Part shown: one piece after another, positions 19,913 through 32,430 of the stretch
Layout of the letters: each line of letters begins with the position of its first letter
Numbering within the stretch: position 1 is the stretch's first letter
From: Triticum aestivum
Taxonomy: Eukaryota; Streptophyta; Magnoliopsida; Poales; Poaceae
Direction of reading: 5' to 3'
Assembly: GCF_018294505.1 (NCBI RefSeq)
Contig: NC_057813.1
Location: 320,067,191 to 320,131,190, forward strand
Length of the DNA stretch: 64,000 nucleotides
Position numbers and translations under genes: made by a program
The notes under the pieces: generated by a model
The model's database searches: none
What the model saw: the letters and a program-made list of their open reading frames with translations, nothing else
What the model was told of the DNA's origin: nothing

Positions 19913-22900
19913 CCATGCATTAGAGTGTTGCATCATGTTTACCTTTTCATCAGAAACCTGAAATGGGGATGACAGAACCCCCAGTCCCCTCTGAAACCAA
20001 TTAGGGTTTACTAAAAACATTTTCAATGAACCTGAAATGCCCTTCTAACATGCCCATCATTTTTGTCTTGGTTCAGAACCTCTGCCAAAAGTGGTGCACA
20101 TTTTCCTAGGCCATCCTAGGGTTTTTGAATTAAATCATAAATATTTGAATTTGGGCATTTAAAATTATATAAAATATTTAAATGCTCAAATATCTCCAAA
20201 CTAAAATGTTTCATGTTGGAAATAATCCAACTATGGACCAGGAGTAGTTTGGTGATTTTTGAAGTTGCCTAGGTATTTTACTTAATTCAACTAAGTAGCA
20301 GAAGTATTAAAAATTAGAAAATAGAAATAAATAAAAGGGAGAACCTTACCTGGGCTCCTCCCTGTCCGGCCCAGCCAGCTGGCCGGCCCAGCCAGCAGGC
20401 GGCCCAGCCCACCACTGCAGCCCTCCGTCGTCTTCCTCCCCTCGCCCCGAAGCTGCTGCGTGCTCGCACGCGCACGGCCGCGCGGCCACCTCCTGCTTGC
20501 CGACGAGCTCCTGGCCGCATGGACGACTTCCGCAGGCCGTCCCGATCCCCCTGACCCCCCTCACTCTCCCGTGCACCTCTTCCCTCTCTCCCTGCTTCGC
20601 CTCCCTTGCCCCCTCTTCCGAAGCAGAGCGCAGCCGCCGACGCCGTTCACCGTAGCTGCAGCCACCGCCCTTCCCTCGCTCCCCCGACTAGCCCAGAGGC
20701 TCCGCCTCGACCCCCTCTTCCTTCCCATCGATCCACGGGCCTCCGGAAGCCCTGCATCGCCGCCCACGTCGCCGTTCCCCTCCTCGGCCACCGGAGATCG
20801 TCGCCGTCGAATCAAGAGCTACCGGACGTCCCCGAGCCCGCTAACCATCCCTGCAGCTCCGCGGTGAGCCGCTGACCCGATTCCCCCTTGCCCCGTCGTC
20901 CCTAGCATCTTGTAGTTGCCGTCCCCTTGAGCTCCGAAGCTCGCCGCCGCCGTGCCTCGTCGCCGCCGTGGCTGGAGCCGTTGTAGTTCGAAGCCGAGCA
21001 CACCATCGTGCTCCACAGCTCACCAGGAGCACGTAGCACGCACCAACGCCTCCCCTAGCGCCCTGCATCGCCTAACCCGCCGTTGGCCGAACTCCGGCCG
21101 CCGCTCACGAGCTCACCGTCGTCGGTACCGGCCACCTCAGGCACGGCCACCACCACCGTTCGACGCGCGGGAGCAAGGGCTCTCCAACGAGCCCAAGCAC
21201 GGCCTCGCCCGTGCCCTGTAGCGCGTTTCCGCATCACGCCGCCGTCTCGGGCCTCACCGGCGTCATGTCGCCGGTGGGTTTGACCTGTTTGACCTGGGGT
21301 TTGACCCCCCAGGGTCACTGATGCGTGGGCCCCGTCGGCCAGGTGGTTAGATTAGCGCTAATCACCGCTTAATTAACCCCCCCTGACACTGACCAGTGGG
21401 CCCCAGCGCCACTAATTCCTAATTAGGATTAAATTAACCCTGTTAAACCCCCCCTGTCACTGACGTGTGGACCCCACACGTCAGGTTTGACCCCAGCCAG
21501 CCGCAGTTGACGACTGACGTCATGCTGACGTCATACTGGCGCAATATTTATATTTCTGGATTTAATTTAAATCAGGAAATTCCAGAATATTATTTAAACT
21601 TCAAAAATTCATAACTTTTATTCTGTAACTCCAAATCAGACAAATTATATATGAAAAATGATCAGAAAAATCCAATCTATCCATCTGTACTATTTTCATG
21701 CATGACTAAACAAGTTAACTTGATGTTTAATGCAGAACAAGGAAAAGCACTTTAAGAGGCCATGTTTGAGTTTGAAATTTGAATCTTTGATTCAAATTTG
21801 TCCAAACCCTTCTGGTTTTAGTTGCATTAGCCCAACACACTCATATTGCCATGTTTCATGCATGCATCATATTGTTGCACATTGTTTGGTGATGGTTGTG
21901 TATCGGTGTCCTTTGCGACAGGTTCTGCCTCCGAGGAGTACCGTGATTACCCTAACGAAGAACCGTATCAGTGCATCGAACCATCAGGCAAGCAATCAAC
22001 CATTTGATCATATCGACACAATCCCATGTTCTCGCTCCTGCTCTCTTTTACTGCATTAAGACAACGCGTTTCAAACTGCTGTGTGCTACGGTAGTTGAAC
22101 CCATTTCCTCTGCATGACCTGTCATTGCCATAGTAACTAGATGAAACCCACTAGCATGTGTAGGAGTTGATTGAGCCATATGTATGTGTTGTTCCTACCT
22201 TGCTATGCCTGCTATGCTTAGAGTCGTGTCAGGTCTGGTTCATCTGGGTGATGGGCTAGAGTGAAATGATTATGTCGGTAATGAGAGTGGTGTGGTGAAC
22301 ATGATTTGGTAAAGGTATCGATGAGAGGCCATGTAGGAGTACATGGTGGGTTGTTTCATTGAAGCCGACCTTAAGCACTGAGATCTGTATGTGTGATTTA
22401 AGATTCAGCTACTACCATGCATTGGGCCCGAAACCAATGGACCCTCTCGACTTCTTAGTCACCCTAGTTCTCTGTCCAGGAGTTGCAAGTAGTTTCTGGT
22501 GTTTGTAGTATACTGGAGGCCGTGGACAGCGCTGACTGTAGGGGTGGGCTGTGATGCGGTAGGTACGTGGCACGGTGTACCGAATACCCGTTAGGTATCT
22601 CGGGAACCCTGCTCACATTGTTTGGGGCTGTGAGCGATACCTCGGCCGGATCTCCTCATGGATGGAACCCGAATAGGCGATAAACCTGGACTAGGGACTT
22701 AGGTGATTAGGTAGGTCGTGGCCGACACCCACGTTGGGCTTCCGCTTGAAGGTTGCCGAGTACATGTCGTGTAAACGACGGTAAGTGGTGAGAGCATGTA
22801 TGAAGAAGTACACCCCTGCAGGGTTATCATAATCTATTCGAATAGCCGCGTCCGCGGTAAAGGACTACTTGGTTGCCTATACAGTTCATAGACAAGTAAA

Positions 22901-24047
22901 TGGAAACTGCTAAAAGCCTCAAGATAAGTGTGAGTGCCGAGGATGGCTCTTCCGTAGGAAGACGGAGGCGGATCCTCGGTAGTGTATTGAAGTGGTGGGT
23001 AATGGACTCGTGTGCGCAAAACCATTTCAAGTTGAAGTATCGTAAGATAACCTAGCCAAGAGTCAAAGCTGGCTTGCTGCAATAACTCCACCAACCCTTC
23101 TTGATAATATGCATGTATGTAGGATCTGATGTAAGTCTTGCTGAGTACCTTTGTACTCATGTTGCTATAATTTACATTTTACAGAAGACGCTGCAACCCC
23201 TTCTGATGGGTTCTATGTAGACGTTGACATCAACGAGTAGGCTAAAGGCCCAGGTGGTGACCCTGAGCTTGTGAAGGACCACATAGTATAGCTAGGCTTT
23301 CCAAGCCTCTTTTATTTTACTAGTTGTCTGTACTCAGACAAGTTACTTCCGTTGCTGGTTTGTATGACTGTATGACTTGTATGTTGGGTCGTGGGACCCG
23401 TACCTTTGTGTATGCTATGTATGGCTCCCTGAGCCTTAAATGAAGTACTTGTGTCGTAGAGTCATGTTGTGATGCTTCGTTGTATTTGCACATATCGAGC
23501 ATATTGTGTGTATGATTGAAATGCTTGGTATGTGTGGGATCTGACTACCTAGTTGTTTATCTTTAGTAGCCTCTCTTACCGGGAAATGTCTCCTAGTGTT
23601 ACCGCTGAGCCATGGTAGCTTGCTACTGCTCTGGAACACTTAGGCTGGCCGGCATGTGTCCTTCTTCGTTCCTGTGTCTGTCCCTTCGGGGAAATGTCAC
23701 GCATTGAGTACTGGATTCCTGTTAGCCCGCTACAGCCCGGTTTACCGGAGTCCTACTAGCCCAGTGCTACAGCCCGGACCCACTTGCTGATGACCGACAC
23801 GTTCGAAGCTGGGTCATGGATGCCTGTCCCTGTAAGTCTGTGCCACTTTGGGTTTACGACTAGTCATGTCAGCCCGGGCTCCTTATCATATGGATGCTAG
23901 CGACACTATCATATACGTGAGCCAAAAGGCGCAAACGGTCCCAGGCAAAGGTAAGGCGACACCCGTGGGGATACCGTGCGTGAGGCCGCAAAGTGATATG
24001 AGGTGTTACCGGCTAGATCGATGTGACATCGAGTCGGGGTCCTGACA
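19896..24047 (+). repeat. 3' LTR of El-3 (about 4.15 kb)
   Basis: Nearly identical to 9786-13879, with the same ends. It is 58 bases longer, explained mainly by about 22 extra bases near 20380-20402 and about 37 near 20513-20550 in the GC-rich part. The hairpin block is at 22834-22865. Confidence 0.92.
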
Positions 24048-24665
24048 CAAATCATGCGGGTGAGGGAGAGAGAGAGCTCGCGACGCCCCCCCCCCCCACA
24101 TTATTCCTCAGGTAGTCCATGTAAACCAATATGAGAGAAGCAAGGATTGCCATTACAATTGTCGGCCAGCCATTGGTTGCTCCAAGAGAGTGATGAGGGC
24201 ACTGAAGGCCTGGCGAGGTGACGCTTGCGGGGATGCCGCGGGCCAGAGGTCGACCACTCAGATTTGTCGATGTTGCAAGGACAGACCCACGCACAAGCGT
24301 CGTGCCAGTGCGAGCGGCTCTAATGGCAGATGTCAATCGAACAGTCGATTATCACATGCATGTTAGACATGAAAGGCGACATGGCTTAGGTAACTATAGG
24401 AAGGATACATGCCACTAGGTCAGGCCCGAGCAGCTTGGGGATGATGCAGCCCGAGGGGCGCCCCCAGCAAGGTGAACTAAAGACATAAGCAAAACGGATA
24501 CATGCCGCAGGGACAAACCCACGCGACCTGGGAATAATGCAGCCCTTAGGGTGCTCCCAGCTGAAATGAAACTCGAAAGATGTCACCTGATATCATTGCA
24601 GAGCGGGTGTTGGAGTAGCTGACGATGCATGGTGAATAAGCCGATCCTCACGAGCCACCGGAGCC
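24048..24665. other. Non-coding part of El-2 downstream of pol, with a two-copy repeat
   Basis: Contains a run of about 13 C near 24086. It also holds two diverged tandem copies of about 92 bases (24401-24492 and 24493-24590), sharing GGATACATGCC, a GATGCAGCCC-like block and GCTCCCAGC/GCCCCCAGC. No credible gene. Confidence 0.5.
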
Positions 24666-27600
24666 CTAAGCCTCGAGAGGCTCTGGGGGTCTGGGCGGTT
24701 CCTCGACGACCATATCCATCTCTGCCAGGACCGCGCGGTGCTTGGCCTCATGAGCTTCCAGAATACTCCGCATAAGACGCTGGTGAGCAGCAGCCGCGTT
24801 TGGCAGGCCAAAAGGCATGCAAACGTATCTGCGTGGCGGACCCTCACAACGTCCCACGCGCGAAGGCCGGAAGCGCTCCTGAGATGCGACTTGGTTGAGC
24901 CCTGGGTAGTCGATGCAGATGGGCAACCCGCCATCCTCGGCTGGATAGGGAGCTACGCCGGGTAGGCGGCGATTACCGTGTATGACTCTTGATTCCTGCA
25001 GCTCCTGAGTGACCTTGGTGATGAACTCCTGAGGGTTGGGCCCTCCTTGACCCATGCCTTCCTGTGGGAAACATGCCGTGAAGCACGCCTCCAAGTGGTG
25101 CCCGAGCTCCTCCCTCGTAAGCTTGGAAAAGTCTGAGGCCCTCCTGGAGAGAGCCCCCGAGCCTTGCCCGAGGAGGGCGCCGAGCGCGCCTTCCTATGCG
25201 ACGGAGGGAGGTGCCCCTTGCACGGGAGCAGATCCTAACATGGAGCCTCCGGAGATGCCTGCCTCCTGAGGGCTTGAGTTGGGTGATGCCTTCTTCTTCT
25301 TGGGAACTGCTTCATGAGGGTTCTCACTCTTGTTGTCTGGGTCCTCAACTGATGCAGCTTGAAAGGCACGCTCGAGAGAGCACACCGCATCCTTCTCTTT
25401 GCATGGGACTGTGATGATTCCTCCGCTTCCCGGCATCTTGAGGACGTTGTAACCATGGTGAGTCACTGCCATGAACTTGGCAAGGGCTGGATACCCGAGG
25501 ATGGCATTGTACGGCAAGCGAATGTGGGCAACGTCAAAGTCGATGAGCTCGGTATGGTAGTTCTTGCGCTTCCCGAAGGTGATAGGGAGGCGAACCCGCC
25601 CTATCGGAGTGGTGGAGCCGTCAGTGACTCCTGAGAAAGGCTTGGTTGGCTGAAGCTGATCATATGGCACATGGAGATTGTTGAACGTCTCGACAGACAG
25701 AACATTGAGTCCCGCGCCGCCATCGATGAGGGTCCTGGTAACTTGCACATTGCTGATGACTGGGGAACAAAGCATTGGGAGGACGCCAGCTATAGCTGCA
25801 CAGTTTAGTTGATCCGCTCAGCTGAACGTGATAGCGCACGCGGACCACCTGAGAGGGCACGTGGCCTCGAGCTTGGGAAGGACTGCATTTACCTCACGAG
25901 CAAACTGCTTGAAGATGCGCTAAGAGGTTGGGGCCTAGGCACCGCCCAAGATGCAGGCGATAGCCCGTGGCTCGTGGAAGCCCCCAGCCCCCTCGTCCAG
26001 GTGGTGGTCATCAGTCCTTCTTGGCGGTGGCGACAGAGGAGGAAGGCCTGCGTTGCCCTGCGGGCGATCCTCGTGAGGCTGATCCCTCCAAGCCCCCTCA
26101 TGAGGCTGGTCCTGCCAGCGATCCTCGCGAGGTCGGTCACGCCACCCCTGGCGAGGGCCTGGGTCGTCCCGTCATCCTCCACCTCTTCCTCCTCCTCGGC
26201 CGTAGCTCTAATCGTTGCGTTCGGGGCATCAACCGATGCGTCCTTCTAGAATGGCCCTAAGCTCTTGGCATTCATTGGTGTTGTGGGTGTGGAGGTCGTG
26301 GTATACGCAGTATCGGCTGCCCTTGGACGACTCCAGCTGGTCCCTGCCTCACTTTGTGTCTGGTTCTGCTGCGAGCACAGCTGCTCCTTTGCGCTTCACG
26401 TCCTTGGCCTTGGCTTTCTTCTCTTCGGGGTCAGCAGCTAGAAGCTTGAGAAGGGAGAGGCGCCCCTCTTCAGCCCTTGCGCACTTGGTCGCCAGGTTGA
26501 ACAGCTCCATGGATGTGCACAAATCTTTGTGGATTGCCAGCTCCTCCTTCATCTTGACATCGCAGACGCCATCAGAGAATGCTAAGATGATGGCCTCCTC
26601 GTTCACCTTGGGAATCTTGAGGCGAGCGTTGTTGAAGTGCTGGATGTACTTCTGCAGGGTTTCTCCAGGTTGCTGCTTGATGCGGCGCAGGTCACCAACG
26701 ACTGGAGGACGGTCGCGAGTGCCTTGAAAGTTGGCGATGAAGCGAGTGCCCATCTCGTCCCAAGAGGAGATCGTACCGGGAGACAAGTTCAGGAGCCAGG
26801 TATGGGCACCATCCTTGAGCGCCATGGGAAACCAATTCTCCATGACCTTTTCGTCTCTGTTGGCCTCCTCGATGCCCAAATCGTAGAGCTACAGGAACTC
26901 CGCGGGGTCGGCAGTGTCGTTGTAGCGAGGAGGCAGATCTGGCTTGAATTTGCCCGGCCAGGCGACACTGCATAGCTCGGTGGTGAAGGCACGGCAGCCT
27001 GCGGTGGCCACTGGAGCCCTTTGCAGACGCAGGGCTTGCTCTTGGATATTCCCGTGCAATGCCGCTAGGGCTAGCGCGGGGTCTTGACGTGGTGGTGCAG
27101 GGATGCGTTCTTGACGTGCTAGAGCAGGGAGCACGCGAGCGCCTTGTTGAGGCTGAGGGATCTCTTGGCAGCTCCTTTCTTGTCGCGCGGGCGCTGGAAG
27201 CGGAGGGTCTCGTCCAGGGGCCGCGCGCCTTGGCGTCGGGCACCTTCTTGGGGAGGAGGTGGCGGAGGCACCTCCTGAGCTGCGTCACCCACGCATGACA
27301 AAGGGCGAGGCAGCGAGAGGGATGGCGCAGGAGAGCCCCCTGCGGCGCTGACGAGCTCGGTGATGCGAGCGAGCCACTCCTCGTAGAGGTAGTCGACGGG
27401 GAGGTAGTGCAGGAGCTGATGTGCCAGGAGCAACGCGGCCTGCTCGTCCGTGGGAGTGCGACGGGCGTGAGACGACGGACCAGCTGGAGTCAGCGATGAA
27501 GTGGCAGTGTGGCCTTCCCGCCGCACCGAGGGATGCAGCGACGATGCTTGCTGCTCGTTCGCAGCCGGGCCGGTGGCGGCGTTGCGGCAGGCGACGGAGA

Positions 27601-27677
27601 ACGATGGGAGCCGTCTGGGCGACGTGGGCGGCGAGAGCAGCCCGACGCTCGGTGCGAGCCCAATGAGCGTCAGCCAT
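24666..27677 (-). pseudogene. gag-protease-RT remnant of El-2
   Basis: On the minus strand gag starts at 27677 (MADAHWARTERRAAL), changes frame near 27500 and 27130, and has a TAG near 26890 between PAEFL and LYDLG. Its Retrotrans_gag block is at 26349-26879 (AHTWLLNLSPGTISSWDEM, GTRFIANFQGTRDRP). The protease-like domain at 25194-25775 has TLIDGGAGLNVLS, a D-G-G form in place of D-T-G. RT is reduced to two joined ends: CIDYPGLNQ and then YVCMPFGLPNA at 24666-25094. The segment with the first catalytic Asp is deleted and the Y-x-D-D motif is absent. RNase H and integrase are not seen. The product would have been the element's structural and replication polyprotein; this copy is dead. Confidence 0.75.
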
Positions 27678-27729
27678 GGATGTGACGATCGATGGAATGC
27701 GGGACAACAGAAGAAAGATTCCGGCGCAC

Positions 27730-27746
27730 CCCTACCCGGCGCGCCA
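27730..27746 (-). other. Primer binding site of El-2
   Basis: On the minus strand TGGCGCGCCGGGTAGGG lies two bases inside the LTR. Position and TGGCGC start fit Tat/Athila primer sites; the exact tRNA is not certain. Confidence 0.6.
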
Positions 27747-27748
27747 AA

Positions 27749-28650
27749 TGTCGGATATCGGTTTCCAGCAAACCATTAAGGTTCGAACTCTGGGGTACAC
27801 GCGAATATCTTCCCCCTACCGATCCATGTCCCAATGCCTCGCCGCGAATCTAGCTACACGATGAGCAACACAAGAGACACAAGGTTTATACTGGTTCGGG
27901 CCACCGTTGTGGTGTAATACCATAATCCAATGTGTGGTGTGGTGGATTGCCTCAGGGGCTGGTGATGAACAGTACAGAGGAAGAACAGCCTCGCGAGGAG
28001 AGGTGTTCTTGTGGTCGTGTGCTTGAGGAGGAATCGATCCGTCTCTCTTGGCTCTAGATGAGATTCTAGCTGCCTTCTACTATGGTGGCTATCTCTAGTT
28101 ATAGAGGCCCTGGTCCTCTTCCCAAATATTGAGTGGGAAGGAAGCCAACAACGGCCATTTTGAAGGGGAACATCTAGTACAAGTTATCCTGACTAAAGTT
28201 GGTCTTCGGATGCCAAAGGCACTAGCGATGACGCCGTCTTGGGCTCCACGGTGACCTCCATCCTGCCGCTTTGCTGGTCTTGGTTTCGTTGCACTGAAAT
28301 GGTAACCTTTGCTTGATGCCTTGGTACTCCGCGCCTGCGCTTGCCCCCTTTGCACCAAAGAGGAAACGAGGACACTGCGCAGGCTGGCGCCCGCCTAGTC
28401 TCGATCGTCATGGCTTGCGTCATGAGCACCTCACGAGGTACCCCTACCTTGGTCTCTCCGCCTCCTCGCGAGCCTGCCTGGTGAGGCCGTTCTTGAGGAA
28501 TCCTTGCGTCGTCCGCCCTGCGAGGCTTGGCCCCTCGCCAGGGTCTTGAGCTTGGGTTGATGAAGACGGGCCGTACTGGGCCTCTGCTTGAGCCACGCCG
28601 CAGGCCGCATGCAGGCAAGTCTGGGGACCCCCGTTCCCAGAACACCGACA
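27749..28650 (-). repeat. 5' LTR of El-2 (902 bp)
   Basis: Plus-strand ends are TGTCGGATATC and AACACCGACA, giving TG...CA termini on either strand. The primer site next to 27749 makes it the 5' LTR of a minus-oriented element. The other LTR is missing from the window. Confidence 0.75.
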
Positions 28651-30792
28651 GCAGGATATGACATTGTCCTAGAGTTGTAGTTTCACCACACGACTGGATT
28701 ATAGATCAAGAACACAAGCATACACACAATGCTAAAGAAGATAACTTGCTATGTTTAGTTTAACTTACATTGTATGAATAAGGAACTAGGTTGTACAACT
28801 AAAGACTGAAAATGAGAAGGACAAACTTATGTTTATGTACTTCTTCGTTATAAACTTTGAACAAGCAATTTGATGCAGACGACCAAAATAAACAACATTT
28901 TGCACTCATAGCTATCTAGATATACACAACAAAGTTTGAAGGCTCGAGGAGGACAAACATACATTAGTAGTGAAGACCAGCTGTATAAAGCCCTTGTCCA
29001 TATTGATGGGGGGCGCAATTCAAGAAGTTCACCGCATAGTCTCCTTCGAGAGCATTGCCTTTATTCTACACTTTGTTAAGAGTAAATATAGATTTGAAAA
29101 TATAGGAACAAATGGTGATTATTTAACCTAAGATGCAGAGTACAAATGTAAATATAGCATACAGGCAAAAGGCACTAACAAGAGCAATGCAGAGCTATAC
29201 TTCTTCACTAACATTGGTTTTATTCAATATTTTGGCAAGAGTATATGTACATCTGATGTGTAGAAAATGGAGGGCAAGGGAAAATAAGCTGCAAAGTGTA
29301 CATGAAGAACTAGCTGACAATATAAGTACAGTGATGAAGTACAGCAGATACTTACAAGAACAATGCATAACTAAATTTCTTCATAAGCATTGGCATTGGG
29401 TTTATTCTATATTAATGTAAGCATTAATATAGATCTAATAATTTGGAGCGAGCAGTGGATAAGCAAGCTATAATGCATAATGATGTCACGTAATCCACCA
29501 GGTATGAATGTAAGTACAGTGATAGGACAATAGGTACTCACAACAGCAAAGAAGCGACCAGTATAGTTGTGATATCATAGGTTTTGCGGCGCTGATTCTA
29601 TCGCCAATATACGCGGGGTGGTATCTGATTTCTCCGGTAGCACCACCTTTTTCAAGGACTTCGCTTGTACTCCTTCAGGTTCTGCAATCATCCTCTTCCT
29701 TTTGGATGTCTTAAACACAAGAACAACATTTGAATGGAAAAACATGGTATGACGACAAATGGAATAGGTATTGATAATGGATGGGCATGTAATCTTCGCA
29801 TATATCATGAGTAAACTAAGCAGATGGCGGTGCAACGAGGCAAAAGAAATGCAAGACACCTTATGCAACATATGTGCAACCAATAAAACCTTGCCAAATT
29901 AGAACAACCACCTTATTGGGTGAACAGGATAGGCCATCTGCCTTTGAATCTTTGAGCTCAAAATAGTCATTAGGATCATATTCTTAATACGAATCTATAG
30001 TTGGGAGCATGTGGGTTTCATTGCATCCACAATGGACCTCAATCCCTTGATGCCAAGTTTGTTACCCATTGAACTGTTCTGCAATATTCTTCTGATGTGC
30101 GCATTCTTATATTCATTGTGATTACATACAATATCTAAAAAGCATGAAAACATAAATAGTAGTGAGATTATCTTTGTAATACAGAGGATATTGTAATATA
30201 ATAGGGGCTCCTTGAAAGCCCTTGTGTTCTATCACTGAATTCTGATGAGAGAGCCCATGTGTGCAATAACATGGTGAGTAGATTAATATAATTTGGCACA
30301 ACTACACAAAAAATAGGCTCCCTATTGGGAGCTCCAAATGTAAGGATAGTTGGCAGATCATATGTGCATAATATACCGTATAGAAAGTTTATTGCCAAAC
30401 CATGATAACGAGAGCGCACAACCACTAGGCAGATCATAGTGTAGATAATAGGGGTACACCATAACCACCATATATAATTCGGGAAAGAGGAACTGGCTGG
30501 AAAATACAGGGTTTTGCCACTACTAATATGTAGCCTATCAATCACATATAGGCCAGCTCTATTCATCTGATGGCGCACAACTGTTACTATCAATCTAGTC
30601 TATCAAAGACCACGCGACTCCCACCATTTCCGGGATATTATGGCAGACCAACTCGAAGTGCAAAATCATGTAGCAGAACTGGCCCAATAGAGCTGTTGAC
30701 TGCAGATGTTCCTGCTCCCCTTCCTCACAAGGAACACACTGTACTCACTAAAGAAGAATAGAAGAGGAACATGTTAAAGAGTAGAGGCGGAA
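28651..30792 (-). other. Unassigned AT-rich region with possible exons of an eroded minus-strand gene
   Basis: No transposon ends are recognised. On the minus strand some short stretches look exon-like. About 29575-29715 reads SKRKRMIAEPEGVQAKSLKK and onward. About 29905-29985 has a piece DPNDYFELKDSKADGLSCSP followed by a donor-like GTGG. Near 28960-29060 a piece GDYAVNFLNCAPHQYGQGLY ends at a stop. Three related blocks spaced about 165-175 bases (near 29050, 29210 and 29385) share CATTG-GTTTATTCTATATT-like sequence. The fragments might be a captured or decayed host gene; I cannot name it. Confidence 0.3.
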
Positions 30793-31385
30793 TGATACGC
30801 CTCCAACATATCTATAATATTATATTGTTCCATGCTATTATATTATCCATCTTGGATGTTTTATATGCATTTATATGCTATATGATTTTGGGGACTAACC
30901 TATTAACCTAGAGCCCAGTGCTAGTTTCTGTTTTTTCCTTGTTTTTGAGTTTTACAGAAAAGGAATACCAAACGGAGTCCAATTGACCTGAAAATCTACA
31001 GAGATTATTTTTGGACTAGAAGAAGCCCACGGAGCATCGGAGATGGACCAGAAGAGTCCCGAGGCAACCACAAGGGTGGAGGGTATGCCCTACCACCCCT
31101 GGGCGCGCCCCCTACCTCGTGGTTGCCTCGTGGACCCCCCCGACTTGTTCCCGATGCCAAAACCTCTTATATATCCCCAAACGTCTAGAACATAACTAAG
31201 ATCGGGAGTTCCACCGCCGCAAGCCTTTGTAGCCACGAAAAACCAATCGGGAGCCCGTTTTGGCACCCTGCCGGAGGGGGATCCATCACCGGTGGCCATC
31301 TTTATGATCCCAGCGCTCCCCATGACGAGGAGGGAGTAGTTTACCCTCGGGGCTGAGGATATGTACCAGTAGCTATGTGTTTGAG

Positions 31386-31425
<40 letters not shown>

Positions 31426-31472
31426 TTCTTGATATGGCACGATCTTGATGTACCACGAGCTTTGCTATTATA
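30793..31472 (+). repeat. El-4 5' LTR, piece 1
   Basis: Begins TGATACGCCTCC. It contains a promoter-like GC-rich part with CTTATATATCC near 31165, and a (CT)17-like microsatellite at 31388-31422. The CACTA element interrupts it. Confidence 0.72.
31388..31422. repeat. (CT)n microsatellite
   Basis: About 17 CT units in the El-4 LTR, expected to be length-polymorphic. Confidence 0.95.
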
Positions 31473-31800
31473 CACTACTGGAATCAGCTAGTTTGCCATC
31501 TGCCAGTTCTTTGCCGTCCGCTAGCGGACGGCAAAGAAGCTCTTTGCCATCAGCATCCAAAAAGCAGACGGCAAAGAACTGGCTGATGGCAAAGACCAAG
31601 TTTGCCATTAGCCAGTTCTTTGCCGTCTGCTAGCAGACGACAAAGATTCTTTGTCGTCGGCTAGCGGTCGGCAAAGAGGGAGGGGCCCCACTGACGAGCT
31701 GCAAAAAAAAACCTAACGGGCCCCCTTTTTGCCGTCCGCTAGCGGACGGCAAAGAGCAAGAAGGCGGACGGCAAAGGGTGGCGGACGGCAAAGAGGGAGG
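31473..31800. repeat. 5' terminal and subterminal repeats of El-5
   Basis: Terminal inverted repeat followed by several CTTTGCCGTCCGC units in both orientations. The copy at 31507-31538 is a perfect 32-base palindrome centred on CTAG; similar palindromes lie near 31617-31645 and 31728-31755. In CACTA elements such subterminal motifs are transposase binding sites. Confidence 0.85.
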
Positions 31801-32396
31801 CCCCACGTAACGTTAACAGGGCCGCGCCCCACACCCCCCTCTCTCTCTCTTTCTCTCCCACCTCCACCGCCACGTCGCACCACGCCCCGCGGCCTCCCCA
31901 GCGGCCCCGCCGCCGCCCCAGCGCCCCCCGCCGCCCCGGCGCCCCCCCGCCCCGTTGCCCCCGCCGCCCCCACTGCCCTGCTGTCTGGGCGCCGCCACGC
32001 CCCGGCGCCCGGGCACCTCCGCGCCCCGCCGCCCCGGCCGGGCCCGGCGCCGCCGCCCCAGGCCGCCCCGCCCCCCTCCTCCGCCGCCCCAGGCCGCCCC
32101 GCCCCGCTCCTCCGCCGCCCCAGGCCGCACCGCCCCCCTCCTCCACCCTGCAGGTGATCTTCTTCCTTTTTTTCTTTTTTCTGTTTTTTAGTTTTAGGTT
32201 TATGTTTAGTTTAGATTTAGTTTCAGTTTTAGGATTAGTTTTAGGTTTATAGGTTTAGTTTTAGTTTAGTTTTAGGTTTAGATTTAGTTTTTTTCTTTTT
32301 TCTTTTTTTGTTTTAGTTTTAGGTTTAGTTTAGTTTTAGGAAAAAAGAAAAAGAGGAGATCAGGAGAAGAAGAAGAAGAGGAGGAGGAGAAGAAAA

Positions 32397-32430
<34 letters not shown>

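Larger units (their letters stand above)
9786..24047 (+). mobile_element. El-3: complete Tekay/Del-like Gypsy chromovirus
   Basis: Both LTRs, primer site, polypurine tract, gag-pol and a chromodomain are present. Flanking bases are CGAAT (9781-9785) and CAAAT (24048-24052), a 5-base target duplication with one G-to-A change. An extra reading frame sits between the primer site and gag. Only three stop codons interrupt one continuous gag-pol frame, so the copy is fairly young. LTR differences look to be near 1 percent by eye, not computed. It is inserted in El-2. Confidence 0.9.
24048..28650 (-). mobile_element. El-2, right part (5' LTR, gag, protease, truncated RT)
   Basis: Read on the minus strand: LTR 28650-27749, primer site, gag, protease-like domain and an internally deleted RT, then non-coding sequence up to the El-3 insertion. 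Together with 7874-9785 it forms one Tat-like element split by El-3. Confidence 0.75.

Noticed and set aside
31729..32191. Open frames on both strands rich in Pro, Ala, Arg and Gly
   Set aside because: GC-rich low-complexity CCGCC sequence gives open frames in every frame; no homology pattern.
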